Assembly (NCBI GenBank): GCA_964648335.1
Contig: CAZYLZ010000032.1
Span: 1-7,497 of the forward strand
Source of the DNA: CAZYLZ01 sp964648335
GTDB taxonomy: Bacteria; Patescibacteriota; Minisyncoccia; Phycocordibacterales; UBA2100
Length of the DNA stretch: 7,497 nt
Reading direction: 5' to 3'
Shown here one piece after another: positions 1 to 5,240 of the stretch; position 1 is the stretch's first letter; every line of letters starts with the position of its first letter. Made by a program: the position numbers and the translations under genes. The notes below the pieces were generated by a model. The model was not told the origin of the DNA. It ran no database searches and saw only the letters and a program-made list of their open reading frames with translations.

Positions 1-665
1 AGCGATTCGCACTTGGGGTCCATCGGTATGCTCAAAAGCACATCGCAGGCCTCGCGTGTCTTCTCGCGTACCCCTTTACCTTCGTTACCGACGATAAACA
101 CGGCAGGCGCATCGAACTTCTCTTTCGGAAGCGAATTAGCGCCCTCACCTGCAAGTCCGTAAATCCAAAAGCCACGCTTCTTCAAGTCCGCGATTGTTTG
201 ATTTATATTACCCACCTTTACCAACGGCACCTTAAACGCCATGCCGGCCGATACCTTTACCACGGTACCGGTAATCGGGGCTTGGTTGTTCTCGGGCATA
301 ATGACGCCTGCGATGCCAAATGCCGCAGCGGTACGGATGATGGCGCCCACGTTGTGCGGGTCTTGGATCTCGCCCAAGATGACGAGCGACGTGTCGGGGG
401 TGACAGCAAGATTCTCGATAAACGAGTCGTAGCCCTGGACCAGGTCGTACACCGAGACGACGCCGACCAACCCCTGGTGCGGGCCTTCGGATGCGCTCTC
501 TTCGTTTTTCGACAAGACGGCGGTCTCTACCTTGGAGTCGGCAATGAGCTTGAGGACATCCTTGTCGTCGAAGTTCTTGGCGATATGGACCTTCTTGACC
601 GAGTTCGGGACGCTCCTCAAAGCCTCGGTAATGGCGTGCTTCCCGTAGATGTAGATTTTTGACAT
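1..665 (-). CDS. rlmB: 23S rRNA 2'-O-ribose methyltransferase RlmB, TrmH/SpoU family (C-terminus cut by window edge)
   Basis: A SpoU/TrmH-family enzyme that transfers a methyl group from S-adenosylmethionine to a ribose 2'-OH. The RlmB subgroup modifies 23S rRNA in the peptidyl-transferase region. Translating the minus strand from the ATG at 665-663 gives 221 residues with no stop. An N-terminal substrate-binding domain (about 1-75) starts IYIYGKHAI and holds the HQG motif at 63-65. The SPOUT domain follows, with motif 1 DPHNVGAIIRTAAAFG (102-117; catalytic-type Asn105 and Arg111), motif 2 FIVGNEGKGVR (190-200) and the start of motif 3, IPM...ESL (213 to the edge). The SAM-binding trefoil knot is therefore nearly complete; family members are about 240-250 residues, so roughly 20-25 are missing off the left edge. 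No usable Shine-Dalgarno is seen (AGG lies one base from ATG); the start fits the leaderless promoter at 672-700. TrmH-type tRNA specificity cannot be fully excluded. Confidence 0.93.
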   Translation of the reverse strand, partial: MSKIYIYGKHAITEALRSVPNSVKKVHIAKNFDDKDVLKLIADSKVETAVLSKNEESASEGPHQGLVGVVSVYDLVQGYDSFIENLAVTPDTSLVILGEIQDPHNVGAIIRTAAAFGIAGVIMPENNQAPITGTVVKVSAGMAFKVPLVKVGNINQTIADLKKRGFWIYGLAGEGANSLPKEKFDAPAVFIVGNEGKGVREKTREACDVLLSIPMDPKCES

Positions 666-671
666 ACCTGC

Positions 672-700
672 ACTTTAGCAAACAAAACAATATTTGTAAA
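672..700 (-). promoter_or_regulatory. Promoter of rlmB (TTTACA-17-TAAAGT, extended -10), leaderless
   Basis: Read on the minus strand, TTTACA (700-695, five of six matches to TTGACA) is followed after exactly 17 bases by TAAAGT (677-672). TGC precedes the latter, giving an extended -10. Only six bases separate the -10 from the rlmB ATG at 665, so a start point 7 bases downstream falls on the A of ATG. The -35 overlaps that of the divergent plus-strand promoter. The spacing and hexamers are seen directly; activity and leaderless translation are inferred. Confidence 0.55.
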
Positions 701-722
701 CGTCAAGGGTTTGTGCTACTAT
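694..722 (+). promoter_or_regulatory. Promoter of the secreted-protein gene (TTGTAA-17-TACTAT, extended -10)
   Basis: TTGTAA at 694-699 is followed after 17 bases by TACTAT at 717-722. TGC at 714-716 makes this an extended -10. The expected start point is near 729, giving a leader of about 25 bases that includes the Shine-Dalgarno at 740-745. The -35 overlaps the -35 of the oppositely oriented rlmB promoter, and the two -10 elements lie at equal distances from position 697. Confidence 0.6.
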
Positions 723-739
723 CGACGGCGGAAGTAACC

Positions 740-745
740 AGGGAG
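740..745 (+). promoter_or_regulatory. Shine-Dalgarno AGGGAG for the secreted-protein gene
   Basis: AGGGAG ends 8 bases before the ATG at 754, an optimal spacing. It fixes the start so that the protein begins directly with its signal peptide. It is the clearest Shine-Dalgarno in the window; most minus-strand starts here lack one. Confidence 0.7.
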
Positions 746-753
746 ACTATCCG

Positions 754-1227
754 ATGAGTATCGTTTCCAAGTTCGCCGCCGCAGCCGTACTTGTTTTCTT
801 GGCTGCTGCTACCCCATCCTACGCAGGCGCCTTCGATGGCCTCTCCGGACTGTGGTCCGGGCCGGCAAATCTCACGTTCGCCCAGGGCAACACCGAGAGC
901 ATGAAGTGTCGCACGACCTTCATCTCGCAAGGTGCCAACAAGATCAAGGCGACGGTGCGGTGTGCGAACGCCGGCATGAATATCGAAGCCGTCGCGCTCG
1001 TCACCGAATTGAACGGAAGCTTGAGCGGAACGTGGGAAGAGAAGGTCTACAACTCGAGCGGCACGCTCTCGGGCACTGGCGACGCGAGTGGCCTCTTGAT
1101 GAAGATCGCCGGCGCCTACAGCGCCACGCTCACAATCAAAATCGTCGGGTCCGAGCGGCAGATCGTACTGACCCCGCAGGGCGGTGTAGTGAAGTCCCTC
1201 AATGTACGGCTCGCAAAGGCCGACTAG
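754..1227 (+). CDS. Small secreted protein, two-cysteine beta-rich domain, function unknown
   Basis: A 157-residue exported protein. Residues 1-24 form a Sec signal peptide: a short basic start (MSIVSK), a hydrophobic core FAAAAVLVFLAAA, and a probable signal peptidase I site after SYA (24). The mature part is about 133 residues, with alternating beta-like stretches and many Gly, Ser and Thr. It opens with GLSGLWSG, then has Cys52 (MKCRTTF) and Cys70 (TVRCANAG), which could pair as a disulfide, then GSLSGTWEE (88-96) and YSATLTIKI (122-130). The 'GxWSG...CR..F...RC...G.WxE' layout resembles small periplasmic proteins of unknown function that I recall from Rhizobiales and other Alphaproteobacteria; that is memory, not a search. 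No catalytic motif is visible. It has its own promoter, Shine-Dalgarno and strong terminator, is the only plus-strand gene, and converges on the gene ending at 1273. An envelope-associated binding or structural role is possible but unproven. Confidence 0.85.
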   Translation: MSIVSKFAAAAVLVFLAAATPSYAGAFDGLSGLWSGPANLTFAQGNTESMKCRTTFISQGANKIKATVRCANAGMNIEAVALVTELNGSLSGTWEEKVYNSSGTLSGTGDASGLLMKIAGAYSATLTIKIVGSERQIVLTPQGGVVKSLNVRLAKAD

Positions 1228-1232
1228 CCGTC

Positions 1233-1262
1233 ACCCTCGATGCAGATGCATCGAGGGTTTTT
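1233..1262 (+). terminator. Rho-independent terminator after the secreted-protein gene
   Basis: CCCTCGATGC (1234-1243) pairs perfectly with GCATCGAGGG (1248-1257) across a 4-base AGAT loop. A further A-T pair (1233/1258) extends the stem into a T tract (1258-1262, then C and four more T). It starts 5 bases after the stop codon. No T run follows the hairpin in the minus direction, so it appears to serve the plus strand only. Confidence 0.92.
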
Positions 1263-1272
1263 CTTTTGCGTA

Positions 1273-2106
1273 TCAAAAGATCGAGACGGATGCGAGTACC
1301 GAGCGATACACGTCGCGCATCTCATCGGTTGCATCCATATGTGTGCCCGAGACCGAAACCACGTTCGTACCGTGCAAAAAGACCGTGCTCTCGCCTTCGT
1401 AGAGGCCCGACCACGTGTAGCTCGCTGCCTCGACCCCCGCAACCGTGGTCGATGCCATGACGCCAGGCCCGAGCTTGAAGTTGGATTCTGAGGTATTAGT
1501 TATCCAGGCTATGAGCGAAAGCCTGTCGAGATCGTTCTGATAGATGTCGATGGTCACCGAAACTGGTCCTTCGCCTGCGGTTGGCGCCGGAACATTCGTC
1601 GCTTTGGTAATGCTTATCGAATGATGCGCACGCTCGGCATTCCCCGCTTCTGACTCGGCAAGCACGTATCCTTCTGGATACGTAAAGGCGATTCCGTACG
1701 TTGCGCTCCGGTAGGAATTGAGCACCGGGACTACGCGCGAAACTTTGGAAACGAGTATGGTACCGACACTTTGGTATTTGGAATCGATCGTCTTTTCGAA
1801 GACGCCGTCAATCCGGACACGGGTATTGAACGGGACTGACGATATGTTTTTGTACTCGGGGTCCGAGTCTCGCAAAGCGATAGTGCGACCCTCTGAGTCC
1901 TTCACTCCGAAGGCGCATTCCAAGGTCTGGATCTCGCGGTCATCTGCGTGCGGCAAGCAGATCATCTCGCCCTCTATTGTGATGGGCCCAGGCAGTATCC
2001 CGCTCTCTACTGTGACGACGGCCGAGCGCGGTATGAATGCAAAATACACGCCCACCGCGACAACGAGCGCACAAAGTCCTATGATGATGCGTGCGGTAAT
2101 ACTCAT
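1273..2106 (-). CDS. Membrane-anchored protein with OB-like domain and C-terminal Parcubacteria-type domain, function unknown
   Basis: A 277-residue protein starting at the ATG 2106-2104. One N-terminal membrane helix (about 5-25, IIIGLCALVVAVGVYFAF) anchors it with the bulk outside. Residues 40-125 read like a small OB-type beta barrel: IEGEMICLP (44-52), LECAFGVKD (62-70), TRVRIDGVF (95-103). Cys50 and Cys64 could form a disulfide. A second domain from about 133 starts YRSATYGIAFTYPEGYVL and ends in DVYRSVLASVSIF; this PsbP-like pattern is common, from memory, in secreted proteins of Parcubacteria. A GPVSVTIDIYQND strand lies at 180-192. No catalytic motif is evident. The reading frame stays open for 23 more codons to 2175, but those codons lie over a terminator hairpin and encode a basic, low-quality sequence, so the ATG just before the hydrophobic helix is preferred. 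There is no Shine-Dalgarno. Its stop is 11 bases from the convergent terminator. Confidence 0.85.
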   Translation of the reverse strand: MSITARIIIGLCALVVAVGVYFAFIPRSAVVTVESGILPGPITIEGEMICLPHADDREIQTLECAFGVKDSEGRTIALRDSDPEYKNISSVPFNTRVRIDGVFEKTIDSKYQSVGTILVSKVSRVVPVLNSYRSATYGIAFTYPEGYVLAESEAGNAERAHHSISITKATNVPAPTAGEGPVSVTIDIYQNDLDRLSLIAWITNTSESNFKLGPGVMASTTVAGVEAASYTWSGLYEGESTVFLHGTNVVSVSGTHMDATDEMRDVYRSVLASVSIF

Positions 2107-2109
2107 ACG

Positions 2110-2140
2110 AAAAGCCCGATACCGTAAGAGTACCGGGCTT
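2110..2140 (-). terminator. Hairpin terminator or attenuator between two minus-strand genes
   Basis: On the minus strand, AAGCCCGGTAC (2140-2130) pairs with GTATCGGGCTT (2122-2112), an 11-bp stem with one G-U pair and a 7-base loop. TTTT follows (2113-2110). It lies 18 bases after the stop of the four-helix membrane protein and ends 3 bases before the next start codon (2106), so it either terminates the upstream transcript or shapes the leader of the next gene. A weak promoter-like pair, TCGACG (2155-2150) and TACTCT (2132-2127) with 17-base spacing, overlaps it. Confidence 0.7.
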
Positions 2141-2158
2141 CTCTGCAAACGTCGAGGG

Positions 2159-2548
2159 TTAGGCAATGAAGCCAAATCCGACAGCCGTAAGGTAGAGACC
2201 TACGACCACTGCTACCATGCCGCTCACTTGCAAAGACTGAGGGGTAGTGAACTTGCGCACAATGAACTGCATCTCCTTGCGCGAGATAGAGAGGTAAATG
2301 ATACTCTCGATCGCGAGCATCCAGCCGATGAGCGACACGACCCCTTCCCAATCCAACGTAACGTCTGGATACGTGAGCACTACGGCGATTCCCGCGATGA
2401 GCTCAATCAGGGCAAACACGAGAAAGAGCGGACGATTCTTCTGGAGCTCTTTGACGCTCGGCATGATCGCCTGCTTGCGGTACAGAACGATTGCGCCGAC
2501 GACCAGAAAATAAATGCCGAACAATTGTGCGATAAAGAATTGACTCAT
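2159..2548 (-). CDS. Four-helix integral membrane protein, function unknown
   Basis: A 129-residue, very hydrophobic protein with four predicted membrane helices: about 4-22 (FFIAQLFGIYFLVVGAIVL), 42-59 (FLVFALIELIAGIAVVLT), 68-86 (GVVSLIGWMLAIESIIYLS) and 106-127 (LQVSGMVAVVVGLYLTAVGFGF). Short loops carry basic residues (YRKQ at 23-26, SRKEMQ near 88-93, VRK near 97-99). The two halves look alike: each pairs a helix of the 'G.Y...VG' kind (helices 1 and 4) with a polar-flanked helix, which may reflect an internal duplication. I do not recognise a named family and see no catalytic residues. The start ATG at 2548 is preceded by CATACTATCT with no Shine-Dalgarno. It is separated from the upstream membrane-protein gene by 143 bases and followed by a hairpin terminator, so it could be a single-gene unit or the end of the nirK cluster. 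Confidence 0.75.
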   Translation of the reverse strand: MSQFFIAQLFGIYFLVVGAIVLYRKQAIMPSVKELQKNRPLFLVFALIELIAGIAVVLTYPDVTLDWEGVVSLIGWMLAIESIIYLSISRKEMQFIVRKFTTPQSLQVSGMVAVVVGLYLTAVGFGFIA

Positions 2549-2571
2549 AGATAGTATGTGTTAATGCATGT

Positions 2572-2659
2572 ACAGTAGCACGCTATCCAATGGCCGCGCG
2601 CGGTTATGCACAGTCGCTCACGTCCACTCGATCATATCGTTTCATACTGCACTCATCCA
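2572..2659 (-). promoter_or_regulatory. Candidate promoters in the 143-base intergenic region upstream of the four-helix membrane protein
   Basis: The 2549-2691 region holds two minus-strand promoter-like patterns. TGGATG (2659-2654) is followed after 17 bases by TATGAT (2636-2631), a five-of-six -10 with a three-of-six -35. Closer to the gene, TGC-TACTGT (2580-2572) is an extended -10 without a good -35. The region also has a perfect 10-base palindrome CCGCGCGCGG at 2594-2603. Either promoter would give the four-helix protein its own transcript. No terminator with a convincing hairpin follows the gene ending at 2692, although a run of six T occurs there. Confidence 0.35.
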
Positions 2660-2691
2660 CAGCTGACAGGGCATCAGAAAAAAGTTATGTA

Positions 2692-3333
2692 TCACGCTTT
2701 CGGGATGGCAACGTACACGAGCATGAGGAGCACACCATAGGTCGCGACGTTCACTAGCTGAGAATCTGAGAAGAGCTTGAGCGCGGTGCCGAGGGATTTT
2801 TTTGGTATGAATGGGATGCCCTCGGAGCTCACACCCGAGTGCAGCTCGTCGAGAACCAGATGGCTCGCGAATCCGATACCCATCGCGACAGCGAAGACCG
2901 CCGCGGTAGCATCGTCGAGTCCCATGTGCCGTGCCAGGATAAGTGTCGCGAGCGCGGCGATTACCATCGCTGGCAGCGAATGATAGATTCCCCGATGGTG
3001 CGTCCAATGCTTGATGACGCCGCCCACTCCGAACCAAAAAAAGAAGAGTGCAATAAGAGGTACCGCGTACGTGAGGTATTCTTTTTCCGGCGGATGTGCG
3101 AGCGTGTACAAGAATACAAGTCCCGTCGCGCACAGGCTTGCTGTCCCATATACCAAATAGAACGGCAGCCCCGAATCGCTGTCGACGTCGGGCAAAAAAG
3201 ATCCGACCGTGGTAACAAAGAACAGAATTGCTAAGAGAAGCGGATCGGTCACGAGCGCATAAAAATACACGATCGTTACCACCGTCATCGAGAGGACTGC
3301 ACCAATCGCAATATGTTCGCGGAACATCGCCAT
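2692..3333 (-). CDS. DUF457/YdjM-type membrane-bound, predicted metal-dependent hydrolase
   Basis: A 213-residue multi-spanning membrane protein with the residue pattern of the YdjM/DUF457 family, which is predicted to be a membrane metal-dependent hydrolase of unknown substrate. Numbered from the ATG at 3333: His7 (FREHIAIGA), SFLPDVDSDSG (45-55, Asp49, Asp51 and Asp53), THHRGIYHS (111-119, His112, His113 and His118) and SHLVLDELHSG (157-167, His158, Asp162 and His165). These are the family's likely metal ligands and all are present. About five hydrophobic segments alternate with them. The frame is open to a TTG at 3354, but family proteins put the first His within about 7 residues of the start, favouring the ATG at 3333 (or 3327); no strong Shine-Dalgarno marks any of them. 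The gene follows the nirK stop by about 26 bases, so it is probably cotranscribed. YdjM-like proteins are linked to envelope or DNA-damage responses in E. coli; the role here is unknown. Confidence 0.85.
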   Translation of the reverse strand: MAMFREHIAIGAVLSMTVVTIVYFYALVTDPLLLAILFFVTTVGSFLPDVDSDSGLPFYLVYGTASLCATGLVFLYTLAHPPEKEYLTYAVPLIALFFFWFGVGGVIKHWTHHRGIYHSLPAMVIAALATLILARHMGLDDATAAVFAVAMGIGFASHLVLDELHSGVSSEGIPFIPKKSLGTALKLFSDSQLVNVATYGVLLMLVYVAIPKA

Positions 3334-3359
3334 ATACTGAATCTTGTTTGCCAAATGTA

Positions 3360-4580
3360 TTAATGCCCTGATCCCGACTGAATCTCTCCGTCAAATATCT
3401 CCAGGTTCGGTTCGCCAGTGACGCGTAGGATTCCCCACGCGCCCCTGTCGAGTCGGGCAAGTGCATGGTCGACCAGCACGTAATTCCCCGGTACATCGAG
3501 CGTCACATCGACCACTGTCGCCCCGCCGGCAGGCACTACGGTCGTCTGCACGCTTTGTGCGGGCAGGCTCTTGAGGTCGCCTTCACGGAAGACCTTGTCG
3601 AACACTTCGCCGATCACATGAAAGTTCGATGCGAGATTAACGCCTCCATTGCCGACGTACAGACGGACTTTCTCTCCCACCCTAGCACTCATGTTGGCTG
3701 CAAGTGACTGCACGCGACCATTGAACACGACGTATTGGGGCCTGCCATCGAGCATGGCTTCGGCATCGAAGATCTGCAGTCCTTTCTTACCAAGATGGCC
3801 GATAGTGTACAGCTCGCCTTGCATCACATACAACTCCTTGTCGACGCTCTCCATCCCTTCCTTGGGCTGCACCAGAATCATTCCATACATACCATGCGCC
3901 ATATGGCTCGCGACGTTCGGATACGCGCAGTGATAGACGAAGAGACCGGCATGCATAGCCTTGAACGTTATGGTCTTCGACTCGCCCGGCATGACCATCG
4001 TCGATGCTGCACCGCCACCTGGCCCTGTTACTGCATGCAGATCTATACTGTGATGATGGAGGCTGGTCTTGTCGTTATGTAGCGTGAGCTCAACAGTGTC
4101 ACCTTCGCGGACGCGTAAGAAGGGACCCGGGACGCGTCCGTCGAATGTCCAATAATTCTGAAAGACTCCGGGAGCGATTTCGGATATAACCTCCTTCGTC
4201 GTCATATCGATCTTTACGACCGCTGGTTCGGTTCGCTCGATCGGTGGCGGCATGGCATTAGGATCCCGCGCGATATCAGCGACACGCTCAAACCGGTCGA
4301 TGTTCGAGAAAAAGCTGACCACGTTCTTGAGCGGCAAGACGGGTCCCTCTCCTGGCCCGTACGTAGTGAGGAAGAAAGGATATTCGAACCCATGAGGGAG
4401 ACCGTTCGGAACGTAAAAAAAAGCGGATGCGCCCAGAAACATTCCCACCAGTGCGAACGCTACCAGCTTAGAATGGAACCTGCGCAAAACCAAGAAGATC
4501 AAAAGGCCAGCGAAAAAGAAAGCGATAAAGAGACCGAATGTCTGTACGAGCACGTACGACAAGAATGACATCATTTCCAT
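3360..4580 (-). CDS. nirK: Copper-containing nitrite reductase NirK, membrane-anchored by two N-terminal helices
   Basis: Reduces nitrite to nitric oxide, with type 1 copper receiving electrons and type 2 copper binding nitrite; normally a trimer outside the cytoplasmic membrane. Numbered from the ATG at 4580 (406 residues): two membrane helices at about 5-32 and 38-57, a linker, the family signature PPPIERTEPAVV (111-122), then two cupredoxin domains. The ligand set is complete: type 1 copper His177, Cys218, His226 and Met231; type 2 copper His182, His217 and His372; catalytic Asp180 (HHSIDLHAV) and His321 (SNFHVIGEVFDKV). The eight-residue Cys-to-His spacing (C-AYPNVAS-H) resembles the AniA-type subgroup. 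There is no Tat or lipoprotein signal, so the double anchor replaces the usual export signal. The frame is open to a GTG at 4598; ATG 4580 is preferred because a TATACT element lies exactly 6 bases upstream. ATGs at 4574 and 4571 are alternatives. It follows the esterase gene by 30 bases. Multicopper oxidase is excluded by the domain count and the His255-type residue. Confidence 0.95.
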   Translation of the reverse strand: MEMMSFLSYVLVQTFGLFIAFFFAGLLIFLVLRRFHSKLVAFALVGMFLGASAFFYVPNGLPHGFEYPFFLTTYGPGEGPVLPLKNVVSFFSNIDRFERVADIARDPNAMPPPIERTEPAVVKIDMTTKEVISEIAPGVFQNYWTFDGRVPGPFLRVREGDTVELTLHNDKTSLHHHSIDLHAVTGPGGGAASTMVMPGESKTITFKAMHAGLFVYHCAYPNVASHMAHGMYGMILVQPKEGMESVDKELYVMQGELYTIGHLGKKGLQIFDAEAMLDGRPQYVVFNGRVQSLAANMSARVGEKVRLYVGNGGVNLASNFHVIGEVFDKVFREGDLKSLPAQSVQTTVVPAGGATVVDVTLDVPGNYVLVDHALARLDRGAWGILRVTGEPNLEIFDGEIQSGSGH

Positions 4581-4592
4581 TACACTAGTATA
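4581..4592 (-). promoter_or_regulatory. Candidate -10 element for a leaderless nirK transcript
   Basis: Minus-strand TATACT (4592-4587) is followed by six bases, AGTGTA, and then the ATG at 4580. A start point 7 bases downstream of the hexamer would be the A of ATG. No convincing -35 lies 16-18 bases upstream (CTTAGT at 17). The same arrangement precedes the dioxygenase gene. Either an internal promoter for nirK or chance is possible. Confidence 0.4.
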
Positions 4593-4610
4593 AACCACGT
4601 CCTGCGATGA

Positions 4611-5240
4611 CTAAGCGACGAGACGAGAGAGGAAGGCGACCCCGTCCGGATGGACGCCGTGACCTAGGCCGTCGTACTCGCGCAACGAAAGGTTGGCGCC
4701 GAGCCCTATCAATGTCTCAGCTGTGGTGCGGACGCGCGCAAGCGGAATGTACGGATCGCGTTTGTCGCACCCGAGGTAGACAAGCGTCTGCTTGAGCGAC
4801 CCACCGATATCGAGACCCTTCACCTCAGTATCGTTTCCGATGATGCCGCCGCTTAAAATACAGACTCCGCCGTAGCGTGCAGGATTGCGTACTACGTAGT
4901 CGGCAACGAGAGACGCCCCTTGCGAAAAACCTGCGAGAACGACCTGATCACGCGAGAGCCCGAACGTCTTCTTACAGAACATGATGAGCATACGGATGGT
5001 CTCGTGCGCTTCGTCGAGGTCCGGCTGATTATCGCGACGGCTCTGCATGAACGGCTGTGGATACCATCGATGCTCTGGCGCATCGGGAGCACATACGTAC
5101 ACGTCATCAAGAGACATGCCCCGCGTGAGTCCGATGATATTGGCGGCATTGCTGCCACGACCATGAAAGAGGAGGAGCGCTTTTTTAGGGTTCAGGACAT
5201 TCCCTGCTGTCTCGGCACGCATGCGTTCGGGGTGGGTCAT
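4611..5240 (-). CDS. Alpha/beta hydrolase, phospholipase/carboxylesterase family, MhqD-like
   Basis: A 209-residue cytoplasmic serine hydrolase of the phospholipase/carboxylesterase (YpfH/MhqD) type, which cleaves ester bonds of small substrates. Features in order: LLLFHGRGSN (22-31), whose HGRGS forms the oxyanion-hole region; nucleophile elbow GFSQGAS with Ser106; acid residue Asp162 in CDKRDPYIP (158-166); and catalytic His194 in GLGHGVHPD (191-199). The triad is complete, the length matches the family (about 200-220), and no signal peptide is seen. Its ATG overlaps the stop of the upstream dioxygenase gene as ATGA (5240-5237), so translation is probably coupled. In Bacillus subtilis, MhqD, a hydrolase of this family, belongs to the regulon with MhqO-type dioxygenases that responds to methylhydroquinone and other quinones; the neighbourhood here supports the same pairing, with the esterase perhaps acting on ring-cleavage products. 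The substrate is an inference. nirK follows by 30 bases. Confidence 0.88.
   Translation of the reverse strand: MTHPERMRAETAGNVLNPKKALLLFHGRGSNAANIIGLTRGMSLDDVYVCAPDAPEHRWYPQPFMQSRRDNQPDLDEAHETIRMLIMFCKKTFGLSRDQVVLAGFSQGASLVADYVVRNPARYGGVCILSGGIIGNDTEVKGLDIGGSLKQTLVYLGCDKRDPYIPLARVRTTAETLIGLGANLSLREYDGLGHGVHPDGVAFLSRLVA

Noticed and set aside
198..690. Open frames on both strands (198-662 plus, 232-690 minus) across the methyltransferase region
   Set aside because: They overlap the clearly recognisable SpoU/TrmH protein read from 665 to 1 and encode arginine-rich or low-complexity products with no family pattern.
1233..1258. The convergent hairpin as a bidirectional terminator also serving the minus-strand gene ending at 1273
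   Set aside because: In the minus direction the hairpin is followed by TGACGG rather than a T run, so intrinsic termination in that direction is unsupported.
852..1460. Plus-strand 202-residue frame overlapping the secreted protein and its terminator
   Set aside because: It runs through the terminator hairpin and is highly Arg/His-rich, as expected of a shifted frame of the real gene at 754-1227.
1718..2554. Long plus-strand frame of 278 residues
   Set aside because: It is antisense to two convincing minus-strand genes and crosses the hairpin between them; no recognisable domain.
2604..2645. Thirteen-codon minus-strand mini-gene in the intergenic region
   Set aside because: No Shine-Dalgarno, no repeated codon suggesting attenuation, and the TATGAT promoter-like element lies inside it.
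2642..3496. Minus-strand 284-residue frame over the DUF457 gene
   Set aside because: It is out of frame with the DUF457/YdjM motifs and the NirK C-terminus, and its composition is Arg/Ser/Cys-rich.
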